64,000 nt of DNA from Sphingomonas sp. 37zxx. GTDB lineage: Bacteria; Pseudomonadota; Alphaproteobacteria; Sphingomonadales; Sphingomonadaceae. Positions 35,182 through 44,627 of the stretch are shown piece after piece (within the stretch, counting starts at the first letter, position 1; each line of letters opens with the position of its first letter). The stretch is taken from NCBI RefSeq assembly GCF_000786205.1, contig NZ_JROH01000011.1, positions 1 to 64,000 of the forward strand, given 5' to 3'. The position numbers and the translations under genes were made by a program. The notes under the pieces were generated by a model. It ran no database searches, was not told the DNA's origin, and worked only from the letters and a program-made list of their open reading frames with translations.

Positions 35182-37494
35182 ATGGACGATCTGCTGCAAG
35201 AATTCATTGCCGAAACCCGCGAAACGCTCGAGGCGCTGTCGGGAGAGGTGATCGCTTGGGAAGGTGCGCCCGACGACCGCGCCCGCCTCGATTCGATTTT
35301 CCGCTTTGTCCACACGGTGAAGGGCAGTTGCGGCTTCCTCGATCTGCCGCGACTGCAGCGGCTGAGCCATGCCGCCGAAGATGTGCTGTCGCAGGTTCGC
35401 GACGGCGCACGTCGGCCCGATCGTGCATTGGTGAGCGCTGTGCTGGCGATCATCGATCGGATCGGTGAAATCGTCGAGGCGATCGACGCGGGCATCGCGC
35501 TCGACGATACCGGCGAAGACTTGTTGATTGCAGCGCTTGCCGAAGGGGCGGCGGAGACGGCGGTTGCGGTGCCGGCAATCGCCAACCGTGCGCCGGCGCG
35601 CAGTGTTCGGTTGAGCGTCGAGCTGCTCGATCGGATGATGGGCGGCATGTCGGACATGGTGCTGGCGCGCAACGAGCTGGCGCGGCGGATGCGCGAAGGC
35701 GATGTCGACCCGCTGGTCGAGGCGGCACTGGAGCGGATGTCGGCTACCGTCACCGAATTGCGCGACACGGTCACCCGGACGCGGATGCAGAAGATCGACG
35801 GGCTTTTCTCGGCGCTGCCGCGCATGGTGCGCGATACCGCGGCTGGGGTCGGCAAGGCGGTGACGCTGTGCATCGAGGGTGCCGATGTCGAACTCGATCG
35901 CGAAATGATCGAGGTGATGCGCGATCCGCTGGTGCATATCATCCGCAACGCGATCGACCACGGGATCGAAACCCCGGCGGAGCGGGTGGCGGCAGGCAAG
36001 CGCGAACAGGGTCGTCTGACCGTCAGCGCGCGGCAGGCGGGCAATCAGATCATCCTGGAGATCACCGATGATGGGCGCGGGATCGATGTCGATCGCGTGA
36101 TCGCCAAGCTGGCGGCCAGCGGTCGCAGCGAGCGCGAACTCCGTGCATTGCCCGAACGCGCCAGGCTGGCGCTGATCTTTGAACCGGGCGTGACGACCAA
36201 GGACGAGGTGTCGGCGGTGTCGGGGCGCGGGGTCGGGATGGACGTGGTTCGCGCCTGCGTCGACCAGATCGGCGGTCGGATCGACCTCGACAACGTTCCC
36301 GGCGCCGGCTTGCGGATTGCCATTCACGTACCGCTGACATTGTCGATCATCGCGACGATCATCGTCGGGGTGGGCGATCACCGCTTCGCCGTGCCGCGCG
36401 CGGTGATCGAGGAGATCGTCGCCGAACAAAACAGTGCCGTGCGGCTGGACCGGATCGGCGACAGCCAGGTGTTGCAGGTCCGCGATCGGTTGCTGCCCGT
36501 GGTCGGGTTGAGCGCGTTGCTGGGGATCGAAGCCGCCGCGACCGAGGGAGCGGGAATGTTCCTGATCGTCGGCATCGGCAACGCGAGCTTTGCACTGGCG
36601 GTCGATCATGTGATCGACGCCGAGGAACTGGTGATCAAACCGGCTGCACCGGCGGTGATGGCTGCCGGCGTCTATGCCGGCCAGACGATGCCCGACAGCG
36701 GGCAGCCGATGCTGCTGCTCGACTGCGCCGGCATTGCCGATGTCGCCGGGCTTCGCTTCCAGCGCGAGCAGGTGGAGGAGGCGACCGAGGAGCCGGCGGC
36801 GCGGGTGCCGATGATGCAGGTGCTGTTGTTCGTCGATCTGGACGGTGCGCGCCGTGCGGTGCCGCTGTCGGTGGTCGATAGGATCGAACAGGTGGCGACG
36901 GAGGCGGTTCGGCTGTCGGCCGGAAGGCTGCGGCTGGCACTCGACGGCTTGTTGCTGTCGCTGGTGGCGCAAGGGCCATTGCCCGCCGCGCCATCGTTTC
37001 CGGTGTTGCGCCTGAAAGACGATCGTTCCGAGATCGGCTATGCCATATTGGAGGCAGCCGACATCGTCGAAACGCCGCAGGCGATCTCCCCGGCAGCGAC
37101 GCAAGGGCCGGTCGCGGGGGTAAGTCTGATCGACGGTGAGCCGATCGAGATACTCGATCCCTTTTGGCTGTTTGCGAACCACGCCGATGTCGCGGCGACC
37201 AATGATCGCCCCTTGTTCCTGATCGAGCCCGATGCGGCGGGGTGGATGCCGGGCTTTCTGGCACCGATCCTGTGCAATGCCGGCTATCGTGTCGCGACCG
37301 AGGCAAGCGAGGGGGATCGACCGGCGGCGATCCTGCGGCTGGAAGGTGAGGGGTCGCGCTCTGACGGCGACTTGCCGGTGGTGGTGCTGCGGCATGAGCG
37401 CGCGGGTGAGGCGGGTATCTATCGCTATGACCGCGAAGGGCTGCTGGAGGCGCTGCGCGACTGTTCGCGCCGGGCGGCAGGAGCGGGGCGATGA
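35182..37494 (+). CDS. cheA: Chemotaxis histidine kinase CheA
   Basis: A 770-residue CheA. Domains in order: HPt (about 1-105, phosphorylated His44 in FVHTVKGSCGF), no clear P2 domain, a dimerisation helix pair (about 140-205), HATPase (about 235-385, RNAIDHGIETPAER, GDGRGID-type box, SGRGVGMDVV), a CheW-like domain (about 390-525) and a second CheW-like region (about 540-640). The last ~100 residues look like a receiver that has lost its phosphoacceptor Asp. It phosphorylates CheY and CheB. It overlaps cheW by 4 nt. Confidence 0.94.
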   Translation: MDDLLQEFIAETRETLEALSGEVIAWEGAPDDRARLDSIFRFVHTVKGSCGFLDLPRLQRLSHAAEDVLSQVRDGARRPDRALVSAVLAIIDRIGEIVEAIDAGIALDDTGEDLLIAALAEGAAETAVAVPAIANRAPARSVRLSVELLDRMMGGMSDMVLARNELARRMREGDVDPLVEAALERMSATVTELRDTVTRTRMQKIDGLFSALPRMVRDTAAGVGKAVTLCIEGADVELDREMIEVMRDPLVHIIRNAIDHGIETPAERVAAGKREQGRLTVSARQAGNQIILEITDDGRGIDVDRVIAKLAASGRSERELRALPERARLALIFEPGVTTKDEVSAVSGRGVGMDVVRACVDQIGGRIDLDNVPGAGLRIAIHVPLTLSIIATIIVGVGDHRFAVPRAVIEEIVAEQNSAVRLDRIGDSQVLQVRDRLLPVVGLSALLGIEAAATEGAGMFLIVGIGNASFALAVDHVIDAEELVIKPAAPAVMAAGVYAGQTMPDSGQPMLLLDCAGIADVAGLRFQREQVEEATEEPAARVPMMQVLLFVDLDGARRAVPLSVVDRIEQVATEAVRLSAGRLRLALDGLLLSLVAQGPLPAAPSFPVLRLKDDRSEIGYAILEAADIVETPQAISPAATQGPVAGVSLIDGEPIEILDPFWLFANHADVAATNDRPLFLIEPDAAGWMPGFLAPILCNAGYRVATEASEGDRPAAILRLEGEGSRSDGDLPVVVLRHERAGEAGIYRYDREGLLEALRDCSRRAAGAGR

Positions 37495-37910
37495 ATAATC
37501 TGTATCTGATCGCGCATGTCGCCGGGCGAACGATCGCGATCGAATCGGCCTCGGTCGAATCGGTGGTGGATATTGGCCCGGTGACGCCAGTGCCGCGAAC
37601 TGCCGCCACCGTGCGGGGTCTTGCGACCTTGCGAAGCCGGGTGGTCACGGTAATCGATACGCGATCGGCCTTGGGGATGGGCGGTGAGGCCGACATGGCT
37701 CGCCGCGCCATCGTCACCCAGGTCGACGGGCATCATTATGCCTTTCTGGTCGACACGCTCGACGACGTCGCGCCTTTCGTGGCGCAACCGATTGCCGGCA
37801 CCGCGGCGCTGGAGGGGGCATGGGCGCTTGCGGCACGCGGGCTGATCGATCGCGACGGAGAGCCGGTGTTGATCATCGATCTGGCCTGGCTGTTGCCCGC
37901 GACGGTTTAG
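37491..37910 (+). CDS. cheW: Chemotaxis coupling protein CheW
   Basis: A 139-residue single-domain CheW linking receptors to CheA. Visible blocks are MNNLYLIAHVAGRTIAIES, VTPVPRTAATVRGLATLRSRVVTVIDTRSALG and LVDTLDDVAPF. It overlaps the cheA stop by 4 nt. Length is normal for the family. Confidence 0.92.
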   Translation: MNNLYLIAHVAGRTIAIESASVESVVDIGPVTPVPRTAATVRGLATLRSRVVTVIDTRSALGMGGEADMARRAIVTQVDGHHYAFLVDTLDDVAPFVAQPIAGTAALEGAWALAARGLIDRDGEPVLIIDLAWLLPATV

Positions 37911-37993
37911 CCTGAGATTTCCGATCGATTAACGCTACGCTTACGATGTCCGTGGCATGGGTCGAACACGCCTCCAGCAGGATATGCTTGCCG

Positions 37994-38359
37994 ATGAAAA
38001 GCTGCCTAGTCGTCGATGATTCCAAAGTGATCCGCAAGGTTGCGCGCCACATATTGGAGACGTTGGATTTCGAAGTGCGCGAAGCGGCCGATGGGCGCGA
38101 GGCGTTGGACAGTTGCCTGGCGCAAGCGCCCGATGTGGTGCTGCTCGATTGGAACATGCCGGTGATGAGCGGGATGGATTTCCTGCGCGCCTTGGGGGAC
38201 AGCGGCATCGAACGCCGGCCCAAGGTAGTGTTCTGCACCACCGAAAACGGCATGGCCTATATCCGCGCGGCGATCGACGCCGGGGCCGACGAATATGTGA
38301 TGAAGCCGTTCGATCGCGACACCCTGGAAAGCAAGCTCCAGATCGTCGGCATGGCCTGA
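37994..38359 (+). CDS. cheY: Single-domain response regulator CheY
   Basis: A 121-residue stand-alone receiver. The acidic pair is in VVDDSKVIR, the phosphoacceptor is Asp52 (VVLLDWNMPVMSG), the conserved Thr is in VVFCTTENG, and the Lys is in VMKPFDRDTL. The ATG at 37994 is preferred to one 48 nt upstream because MKSCLVVDD is a standard receiver start. It probably acts on the flagellar motor. It sits 83 bp after cheW. Confidence 0.93.
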   Translation: MKSCLVVDDSKVIRKVARHILETLDFEVREAADGREALDSCLAQAPDVVLLDWNMPVMSGMDFLRALGDSGIERRPKVVFCTTENGMAYIRAAIDAGADEYVMKPFDRDTLESKLQIVGMA

Positions 38360-38363
38360 TGCC

Positions 38364-39428
38364 GTGAACCGATCGTCGAATGCGCGGGCCGACGCGACCA
38401 GCGCCGATCGGCGGGTGCTGATCGTGGATGATTCGGCAGTAGCCCGCGCGGTGCTGGCGCGGATCGTCAACGGAACCCCGGGCTATTGCGCGGCGCGCAT
38501 GGTGGGCAATACCGCAGCCGCTTTGGACTATCTGGTCGCCGCCTCGGTCGACATCATCCTCCTCGACATTGATATGCCGGGAGCCAGCGGCCTGGCGGCG
38601 CTGCCCGATATTCTGGTTGCCGGGCGCGGGGCGCGGGTGATCGTGGTGTCGTCGGCTTGTAAGGAAGGGGCCAGCGCGACGATCGATGCCCTTGCCTTTG
38701 GCGCATCGGCGACGCTGTTGAAGCCGGCGATAGGCAATTTCGCGGGCGAGTTCGCGGGCGCGCTGCGCGACCGGCTCGAGCGAGTGGCGGCCAACGAACC
38801 CATGCTGCCTGCCTCGCCGCCGGCGAAGCGGGTTGGTGCCGCCAGCCGGCCCGATGCTGCGGTGTTGGCGATCGGGGCGTCGACCGGAGGGATTCACGCG
38901 CTCAGCCAGTTGCTGCGGTCGCTCCCGGCGAGTTTCGACGCGCCGATCCTGATTACCCAGCACCTGCCGTCATCGTTCATGCCCTATTTCGCCGCGCAGG
39001 TGGCGGTGCTCGCCAAACGGCCTTGCGTGGTGGCCAGCGACCGGCTGCGACTGCGCGATCGCCACGTCGTGGTCGCGCCTGGCACCGCGCATATCCGCTG
39101 CGTCGCCACCTCCGACGGCGTGGCGATCCGCCTGGTCGAGACGCCGGTGGCCAATGGATGCATGCCGTCGGTCGATCCGATGTTCGCCAGTGTCGCGCAG
39201 CTATGGGGCACGCGGGCGATTGCGGTGATCCTGAGCGGCATGGGCCGCGATGGTGCCGAGGGCGCAAAGGCGGTTTCGGCTGCTGGGGGCACCGTGATCG
39301 TGCAGGACCGTGAAACATCGGTGGTGTGGGGCATGCCCGGCGCGGTTGCCGAGGCCGGCATCGCCGATGCGATCCTGCCGCCCGAAGCCATCGGCGAACT
39401 GGTCGGTCGTCAGGGGCGGGGGCGGTGA
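38364..39428 (+). CDS. cheB: Chemotaxis glutamate methylesterase CheB
   Basis: A 354-residue CheB starting at GTG, 4 nt after the cheY stop. The N-terminal receiver (VLIVDDSAVARAVL, phosphoacceptor in ILLDIDMPGASG) is joined to a methylesterase domain with the catalytic serine (AIGASTGGIHAL), histidine (ITQHLP) and aspartate (LSGMGRDGAEG). It removes methyl groups from receptors after phosphorylation by CheA. Confidence 0.95.
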   Translation: MNRSSNARADATSADRRVLIVDDSAVARAVLARIVNGTPGYCAARMVGNTAAALDYLVAASVDIILLDIDMPGASGLAALPDILVAGRGARVIVVSSACKEGASATIDALAFGASATLLKPAIGNFAGEFAGALRDRLERVAANEPMLPASPPAKRVGAASRPDAAVLAIGASTGGIHALSQLLRSLPASFDAPILITQHLPSSFMPYFAAQVAVLAKRPCVVASDRLRLRDRHVVVAPGTAHIRCVATSDGVAIRLVETPVANGCMPSVDPMFASVAQLWGTRAIAVILSGMGRDGAEGAKAVSAAGGTVIVQDRETSVVWGMPGAVAEAGIADAILPPEAIGELVGRQGRGR

Positions 39429-40252
39429 TCGCCGCCGCTCAGACCCAGCGAATTTCGCCCGGCGCGGCAAACATCATCGTCGCGCTGATGGAGGAGCGCA
39501 CCGGGCAAAGGATCGCCGCCAACCGCGTCTGGCGGGTCGAAACCGCGCTTGCCCCGCTGCTGCGGGCGCATGGATTTGCCACCATCGACAAGCTGGCGGC
39601 GGCGCTTGGAAGCGGACATCACCAGTGTTTGGAGCGCGAAGCGGTAGAGGCGCTGCTGAACCATGAGAGTTCGTTCTTTCGCGATCCCGCGGTAATCCAG
39701 CAGGCGGGCAGATTCCTGCTGGCCAAGCAGGAAGCCGATCCGGGACGGCGGCTGCGGATATGGTCGGCGGGCTGCTCCACGGGTCAGGAACCGCTGAGCG
39801 TGGCGATGCTGCTGTCCGACCAGGCCGGCGAGCATCCCTTCCCCGAAATCCAGGCGACCGACATTTCGGCAACCGCGATCGCGCGGGCGAAATCGGGCTG
39901 CTTCACGCAATTCGAGATACAGCGCGGATTGCCGGTGCGAAGCATGGTGCGTTGGTTCGAAGCCGCCGGCAACGCATGGACGGCGCTGCCGGAATTGCTG
40001 TCGCGGGTGCAGTTTCGCACGCATAACCTTGCCCACGACGCGCCGCTGCCGGGCAAGTTCGACCTGATCCTGTGTCGCAACGTGCTGTTGTACCTGTCGC
40101 CGGAATTGCGCTGCGACGTCCTGGGCAAGCTGGCGCGGGCGCTTCGGCCCGATGGACGGCTGGTATTGGGGGCGAGCGAAACCGTGACCGGGCAGGCCGA
40201 TTCGTTGGTCGCGTGCGGCGAGTATCGCGGTTTCTATTGCGCCAGCGATTGA
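39425..40252 (+). CDS. cheR: Chemotaxis protein methyltransferase CheR
   Basis: A 275-residue CheR starting at GTG that overlaps the cheB stop by 4 nt. The N-terminal helical domain is followed by the SAM-binding domain: NHESSFFRDP, IWSAGCSTGQEPLSVAML, IQATDIS and FDLILCRNVLLYL. It methylates receptor glutamates. The cluster ends here; no cheD or methyl-accepting receptor gene is in the window. Confidence 0.95.
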   Translation: MIAAAQTQRISPGAANIIVALMEERTGQRIAANRVWRVETALAPLLRAHGFATIDKLAAALGSGHHQCLEREAVEALLNHESSFFRDPAVIQQAGRFLLAKQEADPGRRLRIWSAGCSTGQEPLSVAMLLSDQAGEHPFPEIQATDISATAIARAKSGCFTQFEIQRGLPVRSMVRWFEAAGNAWTALPELLSRVQFRTHNLAHDAPLPGKFDLILCRNVLLYLSPELRCDVLGKLARALRPDGRLVLGASETVTGQADSLVACGEYRGFYCASD

Positions 40253-40344
40253 CCGAGCAACCGGCGACCAGCGCAACCCCATAAGCGCTTGCGCCGACCG
40301 CCGATCGGTCGCATCGACGGACGAGGTCGTTCGGGTGAGGTGGC

Positions 40345-41034
40345 ATGGAATTCGTCGAGGCACCTTCGCCCAATTTCGATGACCGCTTGCTGCCCATCAC
40401 GATGATCGTGCTGCACTATACCGGCATGCAGGATGCGAAGGCCGCGATCGATCGCCTGCGTGATCCTGCCGCCAAAGTGTCTGCCCATTATGTGGTGACA
40501 GAGGATGGCAGCGTGCTTCGCATGATCGATGAGGCGCGGCGTGCCTGGCATGCCGGGCGCGCGAGCTGGCGCGGCATTCGCGACGTCAACAGCGCATCGA
40601 TCGGCATCGAGATCGTCAATCCGGGGCATGCATGGGGCTATCGCCCGTTTCCCGAAGCGCAGATCGATTCGGTCATCCGCCTGGTCGACGCCGTGAAGCA
40701 GCGCCATGCGATCACGCGCGGCAATATCGTTGGCCATTCGGACGTCGCGCCCGACCGCAAGGATGATCCGGGCGAGCTGTTCCCCTGGGGCAGGCTGGCA
40801 CGGCTGCGGCTGGCGCTGCCGCGTCCGACCCGGCATTTGATGGACCCCGAATGGAGCGATAGCGGGTTTTTGCTGGCGCTCGAACGGTTCGGCTATGACG
40901 TGCGCGATCGGGTGAAGAGCGTGACCGCCTTTCAGCGGCGCTTTCGCCCCGAAATGATCGACGGAATCATCGACGCCGAATGCCGCATGATCCTGCTCGC
41001 GTTACTGCTTCCCAAACCGCAGGGCGATGACTAG
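40345..41034 (+). CDS. N-acetylmuramoyl-L-alanine amidase, AmpD-like
   Basis: A 229-residue Amidase_2 (zinc) protein without a signal peptide, so probably cytosolic and acting in peptidoglycan recycling. Zinc ligands are seen in VLHYTGMQ (His24) and VGHSDVAPDRKDDPG; the C-terminal region has a peptidoglycan-binding-like helix bundle (VTAFQRRFRPEMIDGIID). It ends 11 bp before the P1 helix of rnpB. Confidence 0.9.
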   Translation: MEFVEAPSPNFDDRLLPITMIVLHYTGMQDAKAAIDRLRDPAAKVSAHYVVTEDGSVLRMIDEARRAWHAGRASWRGIRDVNSASIGIEIVNPGHAWGYRPFPEAQIDSVIRLVDAVKQRHAITRGNIVGHSDVAPDRKDDPGELFPWGRLARLRLALPRPTRHLMDPEWSDSGFLLALERFGYDVRDRVKSVTAFQRRFRPEMIDGIIDAECRMILLALLLPKPQGDD

Positions 41035-41045
41035 GACGGCGACTT

Positions 41046-41421
41046 GCCAGAGGGTCGGGCGACCGCGGGCGGGCAACCGCGCGAGGAAAGTCCGGGCTCC
41101 ACGAAACGACGGTGCCGGGTAACGCCCGGCGGGGGCGACCCCAGGGAAAGTGCCACAGAGAGCAGACGGCTAAGGCTTCGGCCCAGTCAGCGTGAAAGGG
41201 TGCGGTAAGAGCGCACCGCGCGCCTGGTAACAGGGGCGGCACGGCAAACCCCACCGGGAGCAAGACCGAATAGGGACGGCACATGCGCCTCGTTTCGGCG
41301 CGTCGTCCGGGTTGGTTGCTTGAGCGCGTCGGCAACGGCGCGCCTAGAGGAATGGTCGCCCATCCGCCCGCCGCGCAAGCGAACGGGCGGTGGACAGAAC
41401 CCGGCTTACAGACCCTCTGGC
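41046..41421 (+). ncRNA. rnpB: RNase P RNA (class A)
   Basis: The catalytic RNA of RNase P. The universally conserved gaggaaagtccgggctcc begins near 41092, and the partner region ggacagaacccggcttaca lies near 41392-41410. P1 forms a 10-bp helix between 41046-41055 (gccagagggt) and 41412-41421 (accctctggc). Length (about 376 nt) and the acagagagcag block near 41155 fit alphaproteobacterial RNase P RNA. Exact ends are approximate. Its 3' end overlaps the 3' end of the convergent carbonic anhydrase gene by about 16 nt. Confidence 0.96.
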
Positions 41422-42065
41422 ATTTCCGCCGCCAGCGCCGACTGGGGGCGGCTCAGCACATCGAGATCGGTCGCGGCATCGATTTCGAGCAGCGGTTTGA
41501 TCAATCCATCGCTGACATCATAGACCCAGCCGTGGAGCTGGAGCGCCTTGCCCTTGGCGAATGCGGCCTGGACGATGTCGGTCCGCGCTACGTCGAGCAG
41601 CTGGTCGCGCACATTGCATTCGACGAATCGGTTCACCTTGGCGTCTTCGGACGGCTGCGATTCGATTTCATGGGCATGGCGGGTCCGCACGCCATTGGCG
41701 TTTTCCAGCCACTCGGCGATCGGCCCCTGGACGCGGCCTTCGAGCACCGCCCGGATACCGCCACAACCATAATGGCCGCACAGGACGATATGCTGCACTT
41801 CGAGCACTTCGATGGCGTATTGCAGCACCGACATGAAGTTCAGGTCGTCCGCATGGACCAGATTGGCGATGTTACGGTGGATGAACATCTCACCGGGCAA
41901 TGTCTGGGTGATCTGGTCGGGCGAGACGCGGCTGTCCGAACAGCCGATCCACAATATCTCGGGCCGCTGGCCGCCGACCTGGCGCTTGAAGAATTGAGGA
42001 TCCTGTTCGGTGATTTCCTGCACCCATGCCTTGTTCGACAGGATCAGCTGCTGATAGCTCTTCAT
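41406..42065 (-). CDS. can: Beta-carbonic anhydrase
   Basis: A 219-residue beta-class carbonic anhydrase. Zinc ligands Cys42, Asp44 (GCSDSR), His98 and Cys101 (CGHYGCGG) are all present. It interconverts CO2 and bicarbonate. Its ATG overlaps the stop of the SulP transporter gene by 4 nt, so bicarbonate uptake and hydration are co-expressed. The stop codon lies inside the rnpB 3' region on the other strand. Confidence 0.96.
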   Translation of the reverse strand: MKSYQQLILSNKAWVQEITEQDPQFFKRQVGGQRPEILWIGCSDSRVSPDQITQTLPGEMFIHRNIANLVHADDLNFMSVLQYAIEVLEVQHIVLCGHYGCGGIRAVLEGRVQGPIAEWLENANGVRTRHAHEIESQPSEDAKVNRFVECNVRDQLLDVARTDIVQAAFAKGKALQLHGWVYDVSDGLIKPLLEIDAATDLDVLSRPQSALAAEMPEGL

Positions 42066-43675
42066 GCGAAAACGATCTCCTTGGTCGGCGCCTTGATCTG
42101 CGAGGCGGAGCGCCCGGCAAGATCGCCGCGGACGCTGACCTTGATGTCGCGATATTCGGCATTCTTGATGAATGCGTTGATGATGTCGATGTTGTCGGGG
42201 TCGACGAATTCGGTCGCGGTGATGTCGATCACTATCGAAGCATGATCGGGCACCCGGTTCAACGCCGAGGTCAATTCCACCTTATGGATGAAATAGAGGT
42301 TGCGGCGCGCGCGTACCATCACGTTTGAGCCGTCCTCGACATAGCTGACCGAAGGGCGGAAGTTGCGCGCGATGACGAACACGAAGCCGACGCCCAGCCC
42401 AATGATGATGCCGATCAGCAGATCGGTGAACAGGATCGCGACGATCGTCACCACGAACGGCACGAACTGGGCATAGCCCATCTTCCAGCGCGCGACGAAC
42501 AGCGCGGGCTTGGCGAGCTTGTAGCCGGTCTGGATCAGGATCGCGGCCAATGCCGACAGCGGGATCAGATTGAGCACGGTCGGGATCAGCGCGACGCTGA
42601 GCAACAGCCAAAGCCCGTGGTAAATCGTCGACATTTTCGAACCGGCATTTGAATCGACGTTGGCCGAACTGCGAACGATCACCGACGTTACCGGCAGGCC
42701 GCCGATCATGCCCGAGACGATGTTGCCGCCGCCCTGCGCCAGCAATTCGTGGTTCTTGTCGGTCACGCGGCGTTTGGGATCGAGTTCATCGACTGCCTTG
42801 ACGCTGAGCAAGGATTCAAGACTGGCGACGATCGCCAGCGTCAGCGCCACCGTCCAGACCGCCGGGATAGTGATCGCGCCGAAATCGGGGAAAGTGAACA
42901 GGTTCACGAACTCGCCGATGGAGCTGGCGATCGGCACCTCGACCAGGTGCGAGCGCTGTACTTCCAGGCCGGGCGCGGTCGCTGAGAAGACCAGGTTGGC
43001 GACGATCGAGAACACCACCACGACCAGCGGGGCTGGCAGAAAGCGCAGCGGGCCATCCTTGGGGCGCGCCTTGTCCCACCAGAAGAGAAATGCCAGCGAC
43101 ACCAGCGCGATAATCGCCGCGCCCCACAGAAAACTGTCGGTAAGCGTGTACCAGATCGCGCTGAAGGTGTTGAGGCCATCGGCCTGGAAGAAGTTCCAGT
43201 CACCCTCTGGATCGCCATCATATCCCATCGCGTGCGGGATCTGCTTCAGGATCAGCGTGAGGCCGATCGCCGACAGCATCCCGGTAATTACCGAAGTTGG
43301 TACAAATTCGGCGAGAACGCCCGATTTGGTGAGCGAAAAGCCCATCTGCATGATGCCCGCCAGCACGACCGCGAGCAGAAACGCTTCATAGCTGGGCACG
43401 CTCTGGATCGCGCTGAACACGATCACGGTCAGGCCGGCGGCAGGGCCGCTGACCGACAGGGGGGATTTCGATAGCAGCCCGACGACGATACCGCCGACGA
43501 TGCCAGCGATGACGCCCGAGAACAAAGGCGCACCCGAGGCAAGTGCTACGCCGAGGCATAGCGGAAGGGCGACGAGCGCCACGACAATCGAGGCGGGCAA
43601 ATCCTGCCGCCAGGTTGCGAAAAGCGCGTTCAAGTTCGAAATCCCCTGTTGTGATTTTGCAACGGTGCCGGACAA
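42062..43675 (-). CDS. SulP-family anion transporter with STAS domain
   Basis: A 537-residue SulP transporter. About twelve membrane segments cover residues 25-430, with the family block SVSGPAAGLTVIVFS; a C-terminal STAS domain (about 440-530) has SIVIDITATEFVDPDNIDII. Start is TTG at 43675; no ATG fits before the first membrane segment. Coupling to carbonic anhydrase suggests bicarbonate transport, as in BicA-type proteins; sulfate is the alternative. Confidence 0.88.
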   Translation of the reverse strand: MSGTVAKSQQGISNLNALFATWRQDLPASIVVALVALPLCLGVALASGAPLFSGVIAGIVGGIVVGLLSKSPLSVSGPAAGLTVIVFSAIQSVPSYEAFLLAVVLAGIMQMGFSLTKSGVLAEFVPTSVITGMLSAIGLTLILKQIPHAMGYDGDPEGDWNFFQADGLNTFSAIWYTLTDSFLWGAAIIALVSLAFLFWWDKARPKDGPLRFLPAPLVVVVFSIVANLVFSATAPGLEVQRSHLVEVPIASSIGEFVNLFTFPDFGAITIPAVWTVALTLAIVASLESLLSVKAVDELDPKRRVTDKNHELLAQGGGNIVSGMIGGLPVTSVIVRSSANVDSNAGSKMSTIYHGLWLLLSVALIPTVLNLIPLSALAAILIQTGYKLAKPALFVARWKMGYAQFVPFVVTIVAILFTDLLIGIIIGLGVGFVFVIARNFRPSVSYVEDGSNVMVRARRNLYFIHKVELTSALNRVPDHASIVIDITATEFVDPDNIDIINAFIKNAEYRDIKVSVRGDLAGRSASQIKAPTKEIVFA

Positions 43676-43763
43676 TTATGCAGGTGTTGGCAGCTACAGG
43701 CAACCCGCGACGGTTATCGACAAGGGCAGCTTGCTATGAAGCGATGGCAGCCTATGTCGTTCC

Positions 43764-44303
43764 ATGATGGCCAAATACACTCGTTCAAATGATTGGGGCT
43801 TCCCGCGTTGGCGGGGCTATGGTTCAGGCCGCGAGGCGACCCAGGTACGGATTTGCGACCGGCATGGCTGCGAGGAACCGGGGGATCGGCCCGCGCCGAA
43901 ATCGCCTAACAGCCCGGAACGCTGGTATTTTTGCGAGACCCACGCCGGCGAGTATAATCGCGGCTGGAATTATTTCGAAGGGCTGAGCGCCGAAGACGCG
44001 GCCAAGCGCGAGGCCGAGGAGCGCGGCGATACCTCAGGCTATCGCGAATCCAGCCATCACGCCTGGGCGGGACCGGGTGACGGCAGCCGTTCGCGCGACG
44101 AAATGCGGGCGCTGGAATTGTTCGAACTCGATCCCGATGCCGATTTCGAAGCGGTGCGCGCGGCGTGGCGGCGGCAGGCCAAGGCAAATCACCCCGACGT
44201 CCGCCCCGGTGATGCCGAGGCGGCGACACGCTTTCAGGCGATCCAGGCCGCCTATGAAGTGCTTCGTGCCGCCGAAGAGCGCCGCCAATGGCAGCCGGAC
44301 TGA
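43764..44303 (+). CDS. J-domain protein
   Basis: A 179-residue protein with a C-terminal J-domain (about 115-175; the HPD motif is in KANHPDVRPGD), expected to stimulate a DnaK-type chaperone. The N-terminal half holds Cys/His pairs (ICDRHGCEEPGD and FCETHAGEYN) that may form a zinc site. It differs from canonical DnaJ in having the J-domain at the C-terminus. It precedes the ferredoxin-like gene by 6 bp. Confidence 0.88.
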   Translation: MMAKYTRSNDWGFPRWRGYGSGREATQVRICDRHGCEEPGDRPAPKSPNSPERWYFCETHAGEYNRGWNYFEGLSAEDAAKREAEERGDTSGYRESSHHAWAGPGDGSRSRDEMRALELFELDPDADFEAVRAAWRRQAKANHPDVRPGDAEAATRFQAIQAAYEVLRAAEERRQWQPD

Positions 44304-44309
44304 CATCCA

Positions 44310-44627
44310 GTGAAAACACAGGTTCGGTCAAACTGGTCGCAGACGGTGCTCGTCTGCGCCAAATGCTCAAAGAAAGTCGGCGGCGGTTTTGGCGAGGGCG
44401 GTAAACAGCCGCTGGCCAAGGCGCTGCGCCGGCATCTGGGATTGAAGAAAGGCCGCAAGGGCAATGCCGGCATCGTCGAGGTGAGTTGCCTTGGCGTGTG
44501 TCCTCGCAATGCAGTGGTGGTCGTCAACGGTGCCGATAGCCGGATCTGGAACCTGGTGCAGCCCGGTGCCGACCTCGATGCGGTGGCAGACAGCCTCGGC
44601 CTGGCAGCGACACCGCCTGCCGATTAA
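44310..44627 (+). CDS. (2Fe-2S) ferredoxin-like protein
   Basis: A 105-residue thioredoxin-like ferredoxin-type protein with GTG start. Cysteines lie in VCAKCSKK (about 16 and 19) and in SCLGVCPRNAV (about 60 and 64), the spacing of NuoE-type 2Fe-2S domains. The redox partner is unknown. Its 3' end overlaps the convergent sufE by 4 nt. Confidence 0.8.
   Translation: MKTQVRSNWSQTVLVCAKCSKKVGGGFGEGGKQPLAKALRRHLGLKKGRKGNAGIVEVSCLGVCPRNAVVVVNGADSRIWNLVQPGADLDAVADSLGLAATPPAD

Noticed and set aside
35152..37395. Long open frame (747 codons) antisense to cheA
   Set aside because: His/Arg/Asp-rich composition typical of an antisense shadow; cheA on the other strand has all its domains.
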